This document shows positions 1-8,672 of a DNA stretch of 64,000 nt, piece after piece; positions within the stretch are counted from its first letter, which is position 1; each line of letters begins with the position of its first letter. The position numbers and the translations under genes are program-made. This DNA comes from Actinomyces capricornis. GTDB taxonomy: Bacteria > Actinomycetota > Actinomycetes > Actinomycetales > Actinomycetaceae. The stretch spans positions 2,418,001-2,482,000 of the forward strand of contig NZ_AP025017.1 in assembly GCF_019974135.1 (NCBI RefSeq), read 5' to 3'. Under the pieces are notes generated by a model that worked only from the letters and a program-made list of their open reading frames with translations, did no database searches and was not told where the DNA came from.

Positions 1-936
1 TGGATGGTGGGGGTCTTCCTCGTGATGCTCACCGGGCCGGTGGTCCTGGGAGGGCTGAAGTCGGTGGCCCGCGTCACCGAGTGGCTGGCGCCGATCATGG
101 CCCTCATCTACATCATGGCCACCGCCGTGGTCATCGTGCTCAACATCGGTGAGCTCGACGACGTGCTCGGCTCGGTCTTCCGGGGCGCCTTCGGCGCCGA
201 CCAGGCCCTGTTCGGCGTTGCCGGCGGCGTCCTGGCGGCTGTCCTCAACGGTGTGCGCCGCGGCCTGTTCTCCAACGAGGCGGGCCTGGGCACCGTGCCC
301 AACGCCGCGGGCACCGCCACGGTGGCCCACCCGGTGCGCCAGGGCCTCATCCAGTCCTTCGGCGTCTTCATCGACACGATCCTGGTGTGCACCGCCACCG
401 GCATGCTCATCCTGCTGGCCACCGACACCTACCAGCCCGGGAACCCCTCCCTGGAGGGCGCGGTCCTGACCCAGCAGGCGGTGGTGGAGCACCTGGGGGC
501 CTGGACCACCTGGCCGATGGTGGTGCTCATCTTCGTCCTGGTCTTCTCCACGGTGCTGGGCTGCTACTCCTACGCCCAGGTCAACGTCAACTTCCTGGGC
601 GGGGAGCACCGCGCCGAGCAGCTCTTCGGCCTGGTGCTCACCGGTGCGGCCTTCGCCGGATGCGTGCTGAGCCTGCCGATCGTGTGGGCCCTGACCGATA
701 TCGCCCTGGGCCTGCTGGGCCTGCTCAACCTCGTGGTCATCGTGCGCCTGATGCCCTGGGCGGTCGGGGCGCTGCGGGACTTCGAGGCCCAGCGCGCCCG
801 CGGGGTCGAGCCGGTCTTCGTCGGCCACGCCAACCCCCTGCTGCCCGGCGACGTCGTCCCCGGCATCTGGGAGGCGGATGGACGGCAGCCCGGTGCGCGG
901 CAGCCGGCGGACCGGGGCGGCGCTGACCGCGGCTGA
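1..936 (+). CDS. Sodium:alanine/glycine symporter, AGCS family (5' partial)
   Basis: C-terminal 311 residues of an inner-membrane amino acid carrier; the reading frame is open to the first base, so the true start lies upstream of the window. The family couples alanine or glycine uptake to sodium or proton entry. The AGCS signature region is intact: FSNEAGLG followed by TVPNAA and then HPVRQG, around residues 90-115 of the fragment. Several long hydrophobic helices follow. The tail ends in a NPLLPGDV(x)PGIW motif shared with the third paralogue downstream. Two further AGCS genes follow in the same direction, so this is a tandem paralogue cluster. Substrate choice between alanine, glycine and D-alanine cannot be told from sequence. 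Confidence 0.93.
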   Translation, partial: WMVGVFLVMLTGPVVLGGLKSVARVTEWLAPIMALIYIMATAVVIVLNIGELDDVLGSVFRGAFGADQALFGVAGGVLAAVLNGVRRGLFSNEAGLGTVPNAAGTATVAHPVRQGLIQSFGVFIDTILVCTATGMLILLATDTYQPGNPSLEGAVLTQQAVVEHLGAWTTWPMVVLIFVLVFSTVLGCYSYAQVNVNFLGGEHRAEQLFGLVLTGAAFAGCVLSLPIVWALTDIALGLLGLLNLVVIVRLMPWAVGALRDFEAQRARGVEPVFVGHANPLLPGDVVPGIWEADGRQPGARQPADRGGADRG

Positions 937-990
937 GGCCCCGGCACCCCGCGCCCACGACCACTGACCGCTACCCCTGCAGGAGCAGCC

Positions 991-2493
991 ATGCCGTCTA
1001 TCAACGAGATCCTCACCACCGCCTCGGACCTGCTGTTCTCCTGGGTGCTCGTGGTCCTCCTCGTCGCCGGGGGCCTGTTCCTCACGGTGCGCACCCGCGC
1101 CGTCCAGGTGCGCCACGCGGCCGGCATCCTCAGTGCCGTGCGCGGCTCTCGCTCGGGCGCGTACGGGGGCATCACCTCCTTCCAGGCCTTCGCCGTCGGG
1201 CTGGCCAGCCGGGTGGGGACGGGCAATATCGTGGGGGTGGCCCTGGCCCTCATCATGGGCGGCCCCGGTGCGGTGCTGTGGATGTGGGTGGTGGCCGTCC
1301 TGGGCACGGCCACGGCCTTCAGCGAGTCCACCCTCGCCCAGATCTTCAAGGTCCGGCGCCCCGACGGCACCTACCGGGGAGGGCCGGCCCACTACATCGC
1401 CCGGGGCATGGGACTGCCGGCCCTGGGGGTGGTCTTCGCTGTGGTCTTCATGATCGCCAACGGTCTGGCCATGCCCATGCTCCAGGCCAATGCCATCGTC
1501 TCCTCCCTGGCCTCGGCCACGCCGATCACCCCGCAGGTGGGTGCGCTCATCATCGTGGCCCTGACCGCGCCGGTGCTCCTGGGCGGCCTGCGCTCCATCG
1601 CGCGCACGGCCGAGCTCCTGGCGCCGGTGATGGCACTGGCCTACCTGGTCCTGGTCGTGGTCATCCTCCTGACCCACCCGGTCCAGGCCTGGCAGGCACT
1701 GGAGTCGATCTGGGGCAGCGCCCTGGGCCTGCGCCAGGGCCTGGCCGGAGTGGCCGGGGGCGCCTTCGCCGCGCTGCTCAACGGTGTGCGCCGCGGCCTG
1801 TTCTCCAATGAGGCCGGCCTGGGAGGGGCCGCCTGCGCCGCCGGCTCGGCCACGGTGGCCCACCCCGTCCAGCAGGGCTTCATCCAGGCCTTCGGGGTAC
1901 TGGTCGACACCCTGCTCATCTGCACCGCCACCGCCCTGGCCATCCTCGTGGCCGGCCCCGAGGTCTACGCCCCGGGAGTCACCACCGCCGAGGCGGCGAA
2001 CACCCTGACCCAGGACGCCATCGCCCACCTGGTGGGCCAGTGGAGCCGCGGGCCCATGGTGATCCTCATCGTCGTCCTGGCCTACACCACGATCATCGGG
2101 GCCTTCTCCTATGCCCAGATCTGCCTGGACTACCTCACCGACCGCCCCGGGGCCGCCCGGCTGCTCCAGGTCTCGGCGGTGGCCTGCGCCGCCGTCGGCA
2201 GCCTCCAGGCGCTGACGACGGTGTGGGCCCTGGCCGACGTCATGCTGGGCCTGGGGGCGATCCTCAACCTGGTGGCCATCCTGGTGCTCAGCAGGTGGGT
2301 GGTCGGGGCCCTGCGGGACTGGGAGGCCCAGACGCGGCATCTGCGAGCGGGGGAGGACGGCAGTGCTCAGGGCGCGGGCGTCCGGGGCGCCGGTGACTGG
2401 GCGGGCACTGGCGGCCCCGCCTTCCACGCCGACTCCCCCCACCTGCCCGCCGAGCTGAGCACCGCGGCCTGGCCGCGGCGGCCCCGGCCCTGA
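991..2493 (+). CDS. Sodium:alanine/glycine symporter, AGCS family (second paralogue)
   Basis: Complete 500-residue AGCS carrier, the usual family length. The ATG is preceded by AGGAG at a good spacing, 54 nt after the first carrier, so co-transcription is likely. N-terminal helix, the GTGNIVG motif near residue 75 and FSNEAGLG near residue 272 are present. The segment after FSNEAGLG reads GGAACAA, whereas both neighbours have a Val-Pro-Asn triplet (VPNAA or VPNVA), so this copy has lost the Pro-Asn pair of a normally conserved loop. The C-terminal 40 residues are low-complexity and lack the NPYLPG-type tail of the other copies. Inference: a diverged copy whose transport specificity may differ. 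Confidence 0.93.
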   Translation: MPSINEILTTASDLLFSWVLVVLLVAGGLFLTVRTRAVQVRHAAGILSAVRGSRSGAYGGITSFQAFAVGLASRVGTGNIVGVALALIMGGPGAVLWMWVVAVLGTATAFSESTLAQIFKVRRPDGTYRGGPAHYIARGMGLPALGVVFAVVFMIANGLAMPMLQANAIVSSLASATPITPQVGALIIVALTAPVLLGGLRSIARTAELLAPVMALAYLVLVVVILLTHPVQAWQALESIWGSALGLRQGLAGVAGGAFAALLNGVRRGLFSNEAGLGGAACAAGSATVAHPVQQGFIQAFGVLVDTLLICTATALAILVAGPEVYAPGVTTAEAANTLTQDAIAHLVGQWSRGPMVILIVVLAYTTIIGAFSYAQICLDYLTDRPGAARLLQVSAVACAAVGSLQALTTVWALADVMLGLGAILNLVAILVLSRWVVGALRDWEAQTRHLRAGEDGSAQGAGVRGAGDWAGTGGPAFHADSPHLPAELSTAAWPRRPRP

Positions 2494-2697
2494 GGGCGGG
2501 GCCGGCAGGCTGCGATACGCGACGGCGCGACGACCAACCGCCGGCGCACCCGCGACCTCCGGCGTCACCTTATCGAAACACGGCGGCCCGTAGCCTGCTC
2601 GGGTTCTCGCGCTCGTGGTGTGATCCCTGAGCATGTGCTGCTCCCCGTGCCCCTCGCAGGCACGATGCTCCTGCCCCTCGCAGAGGAGGACGGAGGC

Positions 2698-4371
2698 ATG
2701 GAGGATCGCGACGTGCGCCTGCTTGTCCGACCCGGAGGCACGATGCCCATGATCCCCTTGAGCGCCCCTCAGACCCGTACCGGCGTCCTCGATCAGCTGA
2801 CCGATGCGGTCGACTCGGTTCTCGCCCCTGCGACCGAAGCGCTGGGCAATGTCAGCGACAAGCTCTACGGGGGGCTGCTGATCTGGCTGCTGGTGGGCAT
2901 CGGCCTCTACTTCACGGTCCGCACGGATGGGGTCCAGCTGCGCCACTTCCCCAATATGGTCAGGACCATCCTGGTCTCCCGCTCCGCCGCCCATGAGGGG
3001 ATCTCCCCCTTCCAGGCCTTCGCCGTGGGCATCGCCAGCCGGGTAGGCACGGGCAACATCATCGGGGTCGCGATCGCCATCACCATGGGCGGGCCCAGTG
3101 CCGTGTTCTGGATGTGGATGGTGGCCCTGGTGGGCATGGCCACCGGCTTCGTAGAGTCCACGCTGGCCCAGATGTACAAGATCCCCAACCCCGATGGCAG
3201 CTTCCGCGGTGGGCCGGCCTACTACATCCAGCGGGGACTGGGCTCCAAGGCGTGGGCGAGCATCTTCGCCGTCGTCATCACCTTCGTCTTCGGCTTCGCC
3301 TATGAGGCCACCCAGGCCAACGCCATCTCCACGACGCTGAAGTCCACCTTCAACATCTCCCCCTGGATCACCGCCGTCCTCCTGGTCCTGATCACCGGGC
3401 CCATCATCTTCAACGGGATCCGGCTGGTGGCGCGGGTCGCCGAGTGGCTGGCGCCGATCATGGCCATGGCCTATGTCATCCTGGCAGCGGTGGTGCTGCT
3501 GCTCAACCTGGATGCCATTCCCGGAATCATGATGTCTTTCGTCAAGGACGCCTTCAGCGGGGATGTGGCCTTCTACGGGATCTCCGGGGGCCTGTACGCC
3601 GCGGCCATCAACGGGGTCAAGCGCGGCCTGTTCTCCAATGAGGCCGGTCAGGGCTCGGTGCCCAACGTGGCGGCGACGGCGACCACCTCCCACCCCGTGC
3701 ACCAGGGCTTCATCCAGTCCCTGGGGGTGTTCGTCGACACGATCATCGTGTGCACCGCCACCGCGCTCATCGTCCTGCTCTCCGGCGTCTACGACCCGGC
3801 ACGCGCCGCCCTGGACCCCGACGCGGCCCGGGTCGCGGCCGGTTCCCTGACCTCGACCTCGGTGGCCGAGGTCCTGGGGCCCTGGTCGGCCAACCTCATG
3901 GCGGCGATCATCTTCGTCTTCGCCTACTCCTCGCTGCTGGGCAACTTCACCTATGCCGAGATCAATATCGACTTCCTGCGCGGGGGAGCGGCGAGCCGGG
4001 CCTGGCACACCGGCCTGCGGGTGATGATCCTGGTGGCGGCCTTCGTCGGTTCCGTGGCCGAGCTGACCTTCGTGTGGAACCTGTCGGATGTGGCCATGGG
4101 GCTCATGGCGATCATCAACATCGTGGCCATCGCCCTACTGGGCAAGTGGGCCTTCGGGGCCCTGCGCGACTGGGAGGCCCAGCACCGGGCCGTGCGCGAG
4201 GGCCGCCAGAGCGAGATCCGCTTCATCGCCACCGACAACCCCTACCTGCCCGGAGCCCTGCCCGGCGATATCTGGGCCGCCGACGGCGCCGCCCACCGCG
4301 GGGCCTCCGCGGCGGGCACCGCCGGGGCGGGCTCCACCGAGGACGCCGGGGGAGAGACCGCCCGGGCCTGA
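2698..4371 (+). CDS. Sodium:alanine/glycine symporter, AGCS family (third paralogue)
   Basis: 557-residue carrier of the same family. The frame is open from 2620, but ATG 2698 has AGAGGAGGA 7 nt upstream and is preferred. ATG 2743, with GGAGG 4 nt before it, is a second possibility and would remove 15 residues before the first membrane helix. It has GTGNIIG, FSNEAGQGSVPN and HPVHQG signatures and a C-terminal NPYLPGALPGDIW tail resembling that of the first copy. The N-terminus carries a soluble stretch of about 60 residues before the first helix, longer than in the second copy. A 204-nt gap separates it from the second copy, so it may have its own promoter. Confidence 0.93.
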   Translation: MEDRDVRLLVRPGGTMPMIPLSAPQTRTGVLDQLTDAVDSVLAPATEALGNVSDKLYGGLLIWLLVGIGLYFTVRTDGVQLRHFPNMVRTILVSRSAAHEGISPFQAFAVGIASRVGTGNIIGVAIAITMGGPSAVFWMWMVALVGMATGFVESTLAQMYKIPNPDGSFRGGPAYYIQRGLGSKAWASIFAVVITFVFGFAYEATQANAISTTLKSTFNISPWITAVLLVLITGPIIFNGIRLVARVAEWLAPIMAMAYVILAAVVLLLNLDAIPGIMMSFVKDAFSGDVAFYGISGGLYAAAINGVKRGLFSNEAGQGSVPNVAATATTSHPVHQGFIQSLGVFVDTIIVCTATALIVLLSGVYDPARAALDPDAARVAAGSLTSTSVAEVLGPWSANLMAAIIFVFAYSSLLGNFTYAEINIDFLRGGAASRAWHTGLRVMILVAAFVGSVAELTFVWNLSDVAMGLMAIINIVAIALLGKWAFGALRDWEAQHRAVREGRQSEIRFIATDNPYLPGALPGDIWAADGAAHRGASAAGTAGAGSTEDAGGETARA

Positions 4372-4441
4372 GCCCGCCGCCCGGCCCGGCTCCGAGCGCG
4401 GCAGGGCTCGCTGGGCTCCGACGGCGGGCCGCATGGCGGCG

Positions 4442-4471
4442 GGCGTCTGCTCGGAGGGCCGAGCAGACGCC
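4442..4471. terminator. Bidirectional hairpin terminator
   Basis: A perfect 13-bp inverted repeat (GGCGTCTGCTCGG and its complement) with a 4-nt AGGG loop lies between the convergent AGCS gene and lipoprotein gene. There is no U-run on either side, as is common for GC-rich actinobacterial terminators. Confidence 0.75.
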
Positions 4472-4482
4472 GGGCTCAACAG

Positions 4483-5472
4483 CTAGAGCTGACCGCCATG
4501 ATCGCGGATGACGGTGCGGACCTTCTCGGTCTGGGCCGCGTTGTGCGCCATGCGCGCATCGACCTCGGCCTTGTGCTCCTCCACGAAGGCGGCCTGCTGG
4601 TCCCAGGTCGTCTCATAGAGCAAGGACGTCCAGCCCGAGGACTCGCGGCACTGGGCGTCGGCGGTGGCGACCTCGATCTCCTCGGCGCTGGGGGGCCCGA
4701 CGGGATCCCCGTAGAACGCGGTCGTCAGTGATTCCGGCATGTCCTGTGAGAAGTACATGGGTGTCCAGGGCTGCTCCGGCAGATCGGCGATCCCCTGAGG
4801 CTCCATGCAGGAGTGCCACTGGGCAGCGGCATCCTGGAGCTCGGGGCCCGAGGTATCGACCGTGAAGCCGCTGAGCCGAGCGTCCCAGTCGGCGTCGGAC
4901 TCGCCACTGGAGAGCTCGGCATCCAGCTGGATCTGGCTGGTGGTCGTGCAGTCGTTCCACTGCGCGTGGAAGGCCTCGGGCTTATTGTCGTAGATGCTGG
5001 GGTCACCACTGCCCGAGTCCTGCCGGAACTGCTTCCGGTACCCGTGCTCCTGAGCGATGGGGACGGTGAACAGGTGCTCCTTGCCCGCGCTCTGGGCTCC
5101 GGGGGGAGGCGAGGACGGGGTGAGCACCTCGTAGTCCTCGAAGCCGGCATCGGACATGCACTGGTCGACCAGAAGGTCCAGGGCATAGCTCTTCAGATAC
5201 GCCAGGGAGGCGTCCTCGATGGCATCGAAGGGAAGCGACCACGTCGCCGGATCCTTGCTCACCCCCAGGACTGTCTCGGCTGTCGTGCTCGCCGAGGCAG
5301 CGGCCGAGGGCTGGGTGGACGTGCTGGCCGGTGCGGGGGAGGCGCCCGAGGCCGTTGCTCCGCTCTGAGTGGAGGGAGCCGTCTGGCTGCAGGCGCAGGT
5401 CAGGGCAGCGGCCACGGCGATCGCGACGATCCCGCACCTCCGTGGTCCATGGTGCTGATCGGGTGCTGTCAT
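4483..5472 (-). CDS. Putative secreted lipoprotein, Cys-containing, unknown function
   Basis: 329 residues. The start is set by GGAAGGA six bases before the ATG at 5472; the frame is open upstream to 5520. A basic N-terminus and a hydrophobic stretch end in a lipobox-like LTCAC, followed by a Ser/Thr/Ala-rich linker, which suggests a surface lipoprotein. The folded part has four Cys contexts (QCMSDAGF, NDCTTT, HSCMEP, QCRESSGW), in a layout seen in many uncharacterised actinobacterial lipoproteins. No enzyme motif is recognisable. It lies downstream of the secreted helical protein on the same strand with a 200-nt gap, so a link between the two is possible but not shown. Confidence 0.8.
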   Translation of the reverse strand: MTAPDQHHGPRRCGIVAIAVAAALTCACSQTAPSTQSGATASGASPAPASTSTQPSAAASASTTAETVLGVSKDPATWSLPFDAIEDASLAYLKSYALDLLVDQCMSDAGFEDYEVLTPSSPPPGAQSAGKEHLFTVPIAQEHGYRKQFRQDSGSGDPSIYDNKPEAFHAQWNDCTTTSQIQLDAELSSGESDADWDARLSGFTVDTSGPELQDAAAQWHSCMEPQGIADLPEQPWTPMYFSQDMPESLTTAFYGDPVGPPSAEEIEVATADAQCRESSGWTSLLYETTWDQQAAFVEEHKAEVDARMAHNAAQTEKVRTVIRDHGGQL

Positions 5473-5672
5473 GGCGGGTCCTTCCAGGAGGTGGGGATGC
5501 TGCTGGCGCTGAGCACGCAACTATGGTCTGGCCTCCACAACAGGAGAGTGCGGATGCGGCCTGAGCGCCCCAGGATGAGGGCGGGGCAGATGGGGAGCCG
5601 GCCCCATGGCCCGACCGCAGGCGCGCCTCGCGATGGGCCGCCCTCTGGGGCGGTGGAGCCACGCGGCAGCGG

Positions 5673-7535
5673 TCAGGGCGCGCCGGCCCCGGGGACCCGG
5701 CACTCCGACCACATGGCCTGCGGCGTCGAGGTCGCCAGGAGGTACCAGGCAGTGGAGGCCACCGAGCCGGCCGAGGTGACCTCCTCGACCGGGTCATCCC
5801 TCAGCGTGTAGGGCCAGGAGCCGTCCGCCGCCTGGGCGGGGGAGGCGCCCTCGGCGCTGATGCGCGCCTCGTCCCACAGGCCCGCGGTGACCTGGGCGTG
5901 CGTCACCCCGAAAGTGCCCTCGAACCAGATGTTGCGGTCCAGACCCGGCTCGATGCGCGCGGTATAGCCCCGAACGGGTCCCTCCTCGTGGAGGAACCGC
6001 CGGGTGTGCCCCAGGGCCACCCGGGCCTTCTCATGCTCGCCGATGGCGTGGAGGAACACCGACCCCCAACTGGCAGAGTCGAGAGGATCGGCGGTGTCGG
6101 GGCCGCTGGCATTCCAGCCCCGGTTGAAGCGCTGCTCCCCAGCGTTCCAGAGCCTGTCCATGATCGCCCGCGCCAGGGCATCGGCCTGGTCGCGATACCC
6201 CTTCTCGCCCAGGACTCGGGAGGCGAGCTCGAAGACGTGCCACAGATCGGTGTTGTGCTCCGTGGAGTGCCAGGTGATCTGGTCAGGGGCCCTGCCTCCC
6301 CTGTACAGCCCCGCCTCGGCTCCCGTGGTGCTCCTCTGGGTCGCAACCCAGCCGAGCCCTCTGCGGACCATCCCACTGACACCGTTGATATCGCCGTAAC
6401 GCTCCTGGTAGCGCAGCAGTGCATACAGGATGAAGGCCTGGCGCCCGGTGAAGTACGTCCGGGTCACCTCCAGGGGAGCGCCGGTCTCAGGATTCAGCAG
6501 TTGACTGGCATCCCGGGGGAAAGCCCCGGCATCCTGCCCCGAGGTGGTCTGGAGGGAGCGCAGCCCGTTGACCAGCCGATCGGCCATGCCGCGATCATCA
6601 GCGCCCACCGCCACGATGAGTGCCAGTGCCTGATCGTAGGTATCACTGGTGTACCTGCGGTCGCCGTAGCCGACCTGCCCGGGGGCGTGGCTGTTGGACC
6701 GGATGAGATCAGCCGTCGCTGCCTCGTGGTGCTCGGCGAGGATCGTGCCGTCTCGGGCATCGACCAGGCGGGCCAGTTTCAGGCCCTCGTGGCGGGTCGA
6801 CAGGGTGAAGGACGGCCCACTCGGAGCGGGCATCCCCACCAGTGCCCTGCCCGACTCGGTGAGCGAGTACAGCTCGATCCGAAGGTTCTCCCGGTGCTCC
6901 GGCCAGCTGCCGCCGATCTGCTCACCGGTCGCGGCATCATGCAGTTGGAACTGCCACTCGCCCGCCCGGCCGGGGTCGACGGGCGAGAGGTCGAGCTCCC
7001 ACCTGCCATCGGGCTGGACGACCGCCGGGATCACCGCGGCCTGCTCATAGGCCCGGTCGGTGTGCAGGTAGGCCTTGACGACTCCCTTGACACCCGCCGG
7101 AGCAGTGCCCGAGACCTGTCCCCGGTAGTCGCTGGGGATCGAGGAGCGACCATCGAGGCTCAGCTCGGTGCTCACGACGGGGTACTGCTCGGGATCGTCG
7201 AGGGTGAAGGAGCCCGAGACCTCACCGCTGTCCCGGTAGCCGTGGCCACCAGAGAGCCTGATGTCGGCCCCGCCGCCGAGGTCCTGCGGCGGATCCATCA
7301 TCGACCTCAGCCACTGCATGGCCTTGCGTGCCCGCTGGGGGTCTTGGGGCGCACCGGTATCGGACGAGGTCGTGGTGAAGCGCTGGGTGACCGGATCGCA
7401 CAGGGGTGGATCGCCTGCGGCGGCTGACAGCGGCGTCATCGGTGCCAGGAGGAGGGCGGCGAGGGCCAGAAGCACGGCGATGGGGGAGGTTCGGTGTCGT
7501 CTTATCGTGGGAATCATGGACAGCATTGACATCAT
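5673..7535 (-). CDS. Secreted six-hairpin (alpha/alpha) barrel-like protein, putative glycan-active
   Basis: 620 residues with a classic signal peptide (basic start, Leu/Ala-rich core, Ala-X-Ala type cleavage near residue 40). Residues about 90-230 look beta-rich, and 270-600 contain repeated amphipathic helices with motifs such as FILYALLRY, HNTDLWHVFELA, GWNASG and WFEGTFG, resembling (alpha/alpha)6 barrels of glycosidases or epimerases. I cannot assign a family or catalytic acid. The N-terminal ATGs are clustered; GAAGGAG fits either of the first two (7535 or 7532). Probable role, by inference: processing of an extracellular polysaccharide. Note that the adjacent 4483-5472 gene encodes a lipoprotein on the same strand. 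Confidence 0.75.
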   Translation of the reverse strand: MMSMLSMIPTIRRHRTSPIAVLLALAALLLAPMTPLSAAAGDPPLCDPVTQRFTTTSSDTGAPQDPQRARKAMQWLRSMMDPPQDLGGGADIRLSGGHGYRDSGEVSGSFTLDDPEQYPVVSTELSLDGRSSIPSDYRGQVSGTAPAGVKGVVKAYLHTDRAYEQAAVIPAVVQPDGRWELDLSPVDPGRAGEWQFQLHDAATGEQIGGSWPEHRENLRIELYSLTESGRALVGMPAPSGPSFTLSTRHEGLKLARLVDARDGTILAEHHEAATADLIRSNSHAPGQVGYGDRRYTSDTYDQALALIVAVGADDRGMADRLVNGLRSLQTTSGQDAGAFPRDASQLLNPETGAPLEVTRTYFTGRQAFILYALLRYQERYGDINGVSGMVRRGLGWVATQRSTTGAEAGLYRGGRAPDQITWHSTEHNTDLWHVFELASRVLGEKGYRDQADALARAIMDRLWNAGEQRFNRGWNASGPDTADPLDSASWGSVFLHAIGEHEKARVALGHTRRFLHEEGPVRGYTARIEPGLDRNIWFEGTFGVTHAQVTAGLWDEARISAEGASPAQAADGSWPYTLRDDPVEEVTSAGSVASTAWYLLATSTPQAMWSECRVPGAGAP

Positions 7536-7609
7536 GGACTCCTTCGATAGGGAGGCCCTTCATTGTCCCCCAACCGCGAGCCGGAGTGAACCGGCTGCGC
7601 CCCGTTCTG

Positions 7610-7640
7610 CCCCCGGATCAGGGGCTCTCAGCTCCGGGGG
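7610..7640. repeat. Inverted repeat between divergent genes
   Basis: CCCCCGGA and TCCGGGGG form an 8-bp inverted repeat with a 15-nt spacer, between the start of the secreted barrel protein and the FAH-family gene. It could be an operator or a hairpin; nothing else in the 182-nt gap is recognisable apart from the promoter at 7706. Confidence 0.35.
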
Positions 7641-7705
7641 TGCTGCCTTCACCCATCTGCTCGGGGCGCGCGGTGCCGCAGCCCCACGCATCGGCTCCGA
7701 TCTCC

Positions 7706-7711
7706 TAGCCT
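7706..7711 (+). promoter_or_regulatory. -10 hexamer TAGCCT, leaderless start of FAH-family gene
   Basis: TAGCCT ends 6 nt before the ATG and no Shine-Dalgarno sequence is visible, so the mRNA probably begins at or next to the start codon. Confidence 0.5.
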
Positions 7712-7717
7712 TGCCCC

Positions 7718-8638
7718 ATGAAGATCGCGCGCTTCTCCACCGGCGATGAGCCCCGCTACGGCATCGTCGAGCTCTCCGGGGCCAGCTCCACCCACCCCTC
7801 CGCCGTCCAGGCCGCGAGCCCCGGCTCCATGCCGCCGGCCACCGGCACCGCCGTCGCCGCCGCCGTCGCGGAGCCGCCCCTGCCCGGCCCGGCCGGCCCG
7901 CCGCAGGGCCACATCCTCGTGCTCAAGGGCGACCCGCTCTTCACCCCGCCCCAAGCCACCGGCGAGGTCGTCGACCTGGCCGAGGCCCGCCTGCTCTCCC
8001 CGGTCATCCCCCGCTCCAAGGTGGTGGGCTTCGCCGGCACCTACCCCGACCCCGCAGGCGGGGACCGCCGCGAGGGGGCACCGGATGAGCCCGTGGTCTT
8101 CCTCAAGCCCAACACCGCCGTCATCGGCCCCGACGCCCCCATCGTCCTGCCCCGCTGGAGCACCGAGGTCCACTACGAGGCCGAGCTCGCCGTGGTCATC
8201 AAGTCCCTGGCCAAGGACGTCACTCCCGAGCGGGTCGACGACGTCGTCCTGGGCTACACCGTCGCCAACGACGTCTCGGCCCGCGACCGCCAGCGCGCCG
8301 AGCCCCAATGGGTGCGGGGCAAGGCCTTCGACACCTCCTGCCCTCTGGGCCCCTGGCTGGAGATCCCCGAGCCCGGTGGCGCCGTCGCCTTCAACCCCGA
8401 CGATGCCGTCGTGCGCGCCTACCTCGACGGCCACCTGGTCCAGGAGGCCAGCACCCGGGAGATGACCCGCCCCGTGGCCGAGCTCGTGGCCTACGCCTCC
8501 ACCATCTTCACCCTGCTGCCCGGGGACGTCATCCTCACCGGCACCCCCGCAGGCGTGGGCGAGCTGCGTCCCGGTCAGCGCATCGAGGTCGGCGTCGAGG
8601 GCATCGGGGCCTTCTCCAACCCCGTCGTGCGCCGCTGA
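7718..8638 (+). CDS. Fumarylacetoacetate hydrolase family protein
   Basis: 306-residue soluble enzyme of the FAH/HpcE superfamily, which hydrolyses or isomerises 2-oxo-acid carbon-carbon bonds using a divalent metal. Metal-ligand motifs are visible: HYEAEL around residue 152 and NDVSARDRQ near 187. GDVILTGTPAGVG near the C-terminus is characteristic. The region of residues 20-65 is Ala/Pro-rich and unusually long. In other actinobacteria an FAH-family gene sits next to gltX, and here it is two genes away, so the linkage is conserved. The substrate is unknown; oxaloacetate decarboxylase or acylpyruvase activity is typical of the small FAHD members. Confidence 0.88.
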   Translation: MKIARFSTGDEPRYGIVELSGASSTHPSAVQAASPGSMPPATGTAVAAAVAEPPLPGPAGPPQGHILVLKGDPLFTPPQATGEVVDLAEARLLSPVIPRSKVVGFAGTYPDPAGGDRREGAPDEPVVFLKPNTAVIGPDAPIVLPRWSTEVHYEAELAVVIKSLAKDVTPERVDDVVLGYTVANDVSARDRQRAEPQWVRGKAFDTSCPLGPWLEIPEPGGAVAFNPDDAVVRAYLDGHLVQEASTREMTRPVAELVAYASTIFTLLPGDVILTGTPAGVGELRPGQRIEVGVEGIGAFSNPVVRR

Positions 8639-8644
8639 GCCCGG

Positions 8645-8672
8645 GACGGGCCGGAGTCGGCCGCTGCCCGTC
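8645..8672. terminator. Convergent hairpin between FAH gene and patB-like gene
   Basis: GACGGGC and GCCCGTC form a 7-bp stem extended by an inner CGG/CCG with a 2-nt bulge. It spans almost the whole gap between the two convergent genes. Confidence 0.5.

Noticed and set aside
2494..2697. Glycine riboswitch before the third AGCS gene
   Set aside because: No aptamer core motifs; only short repeats and SD-like sequences.
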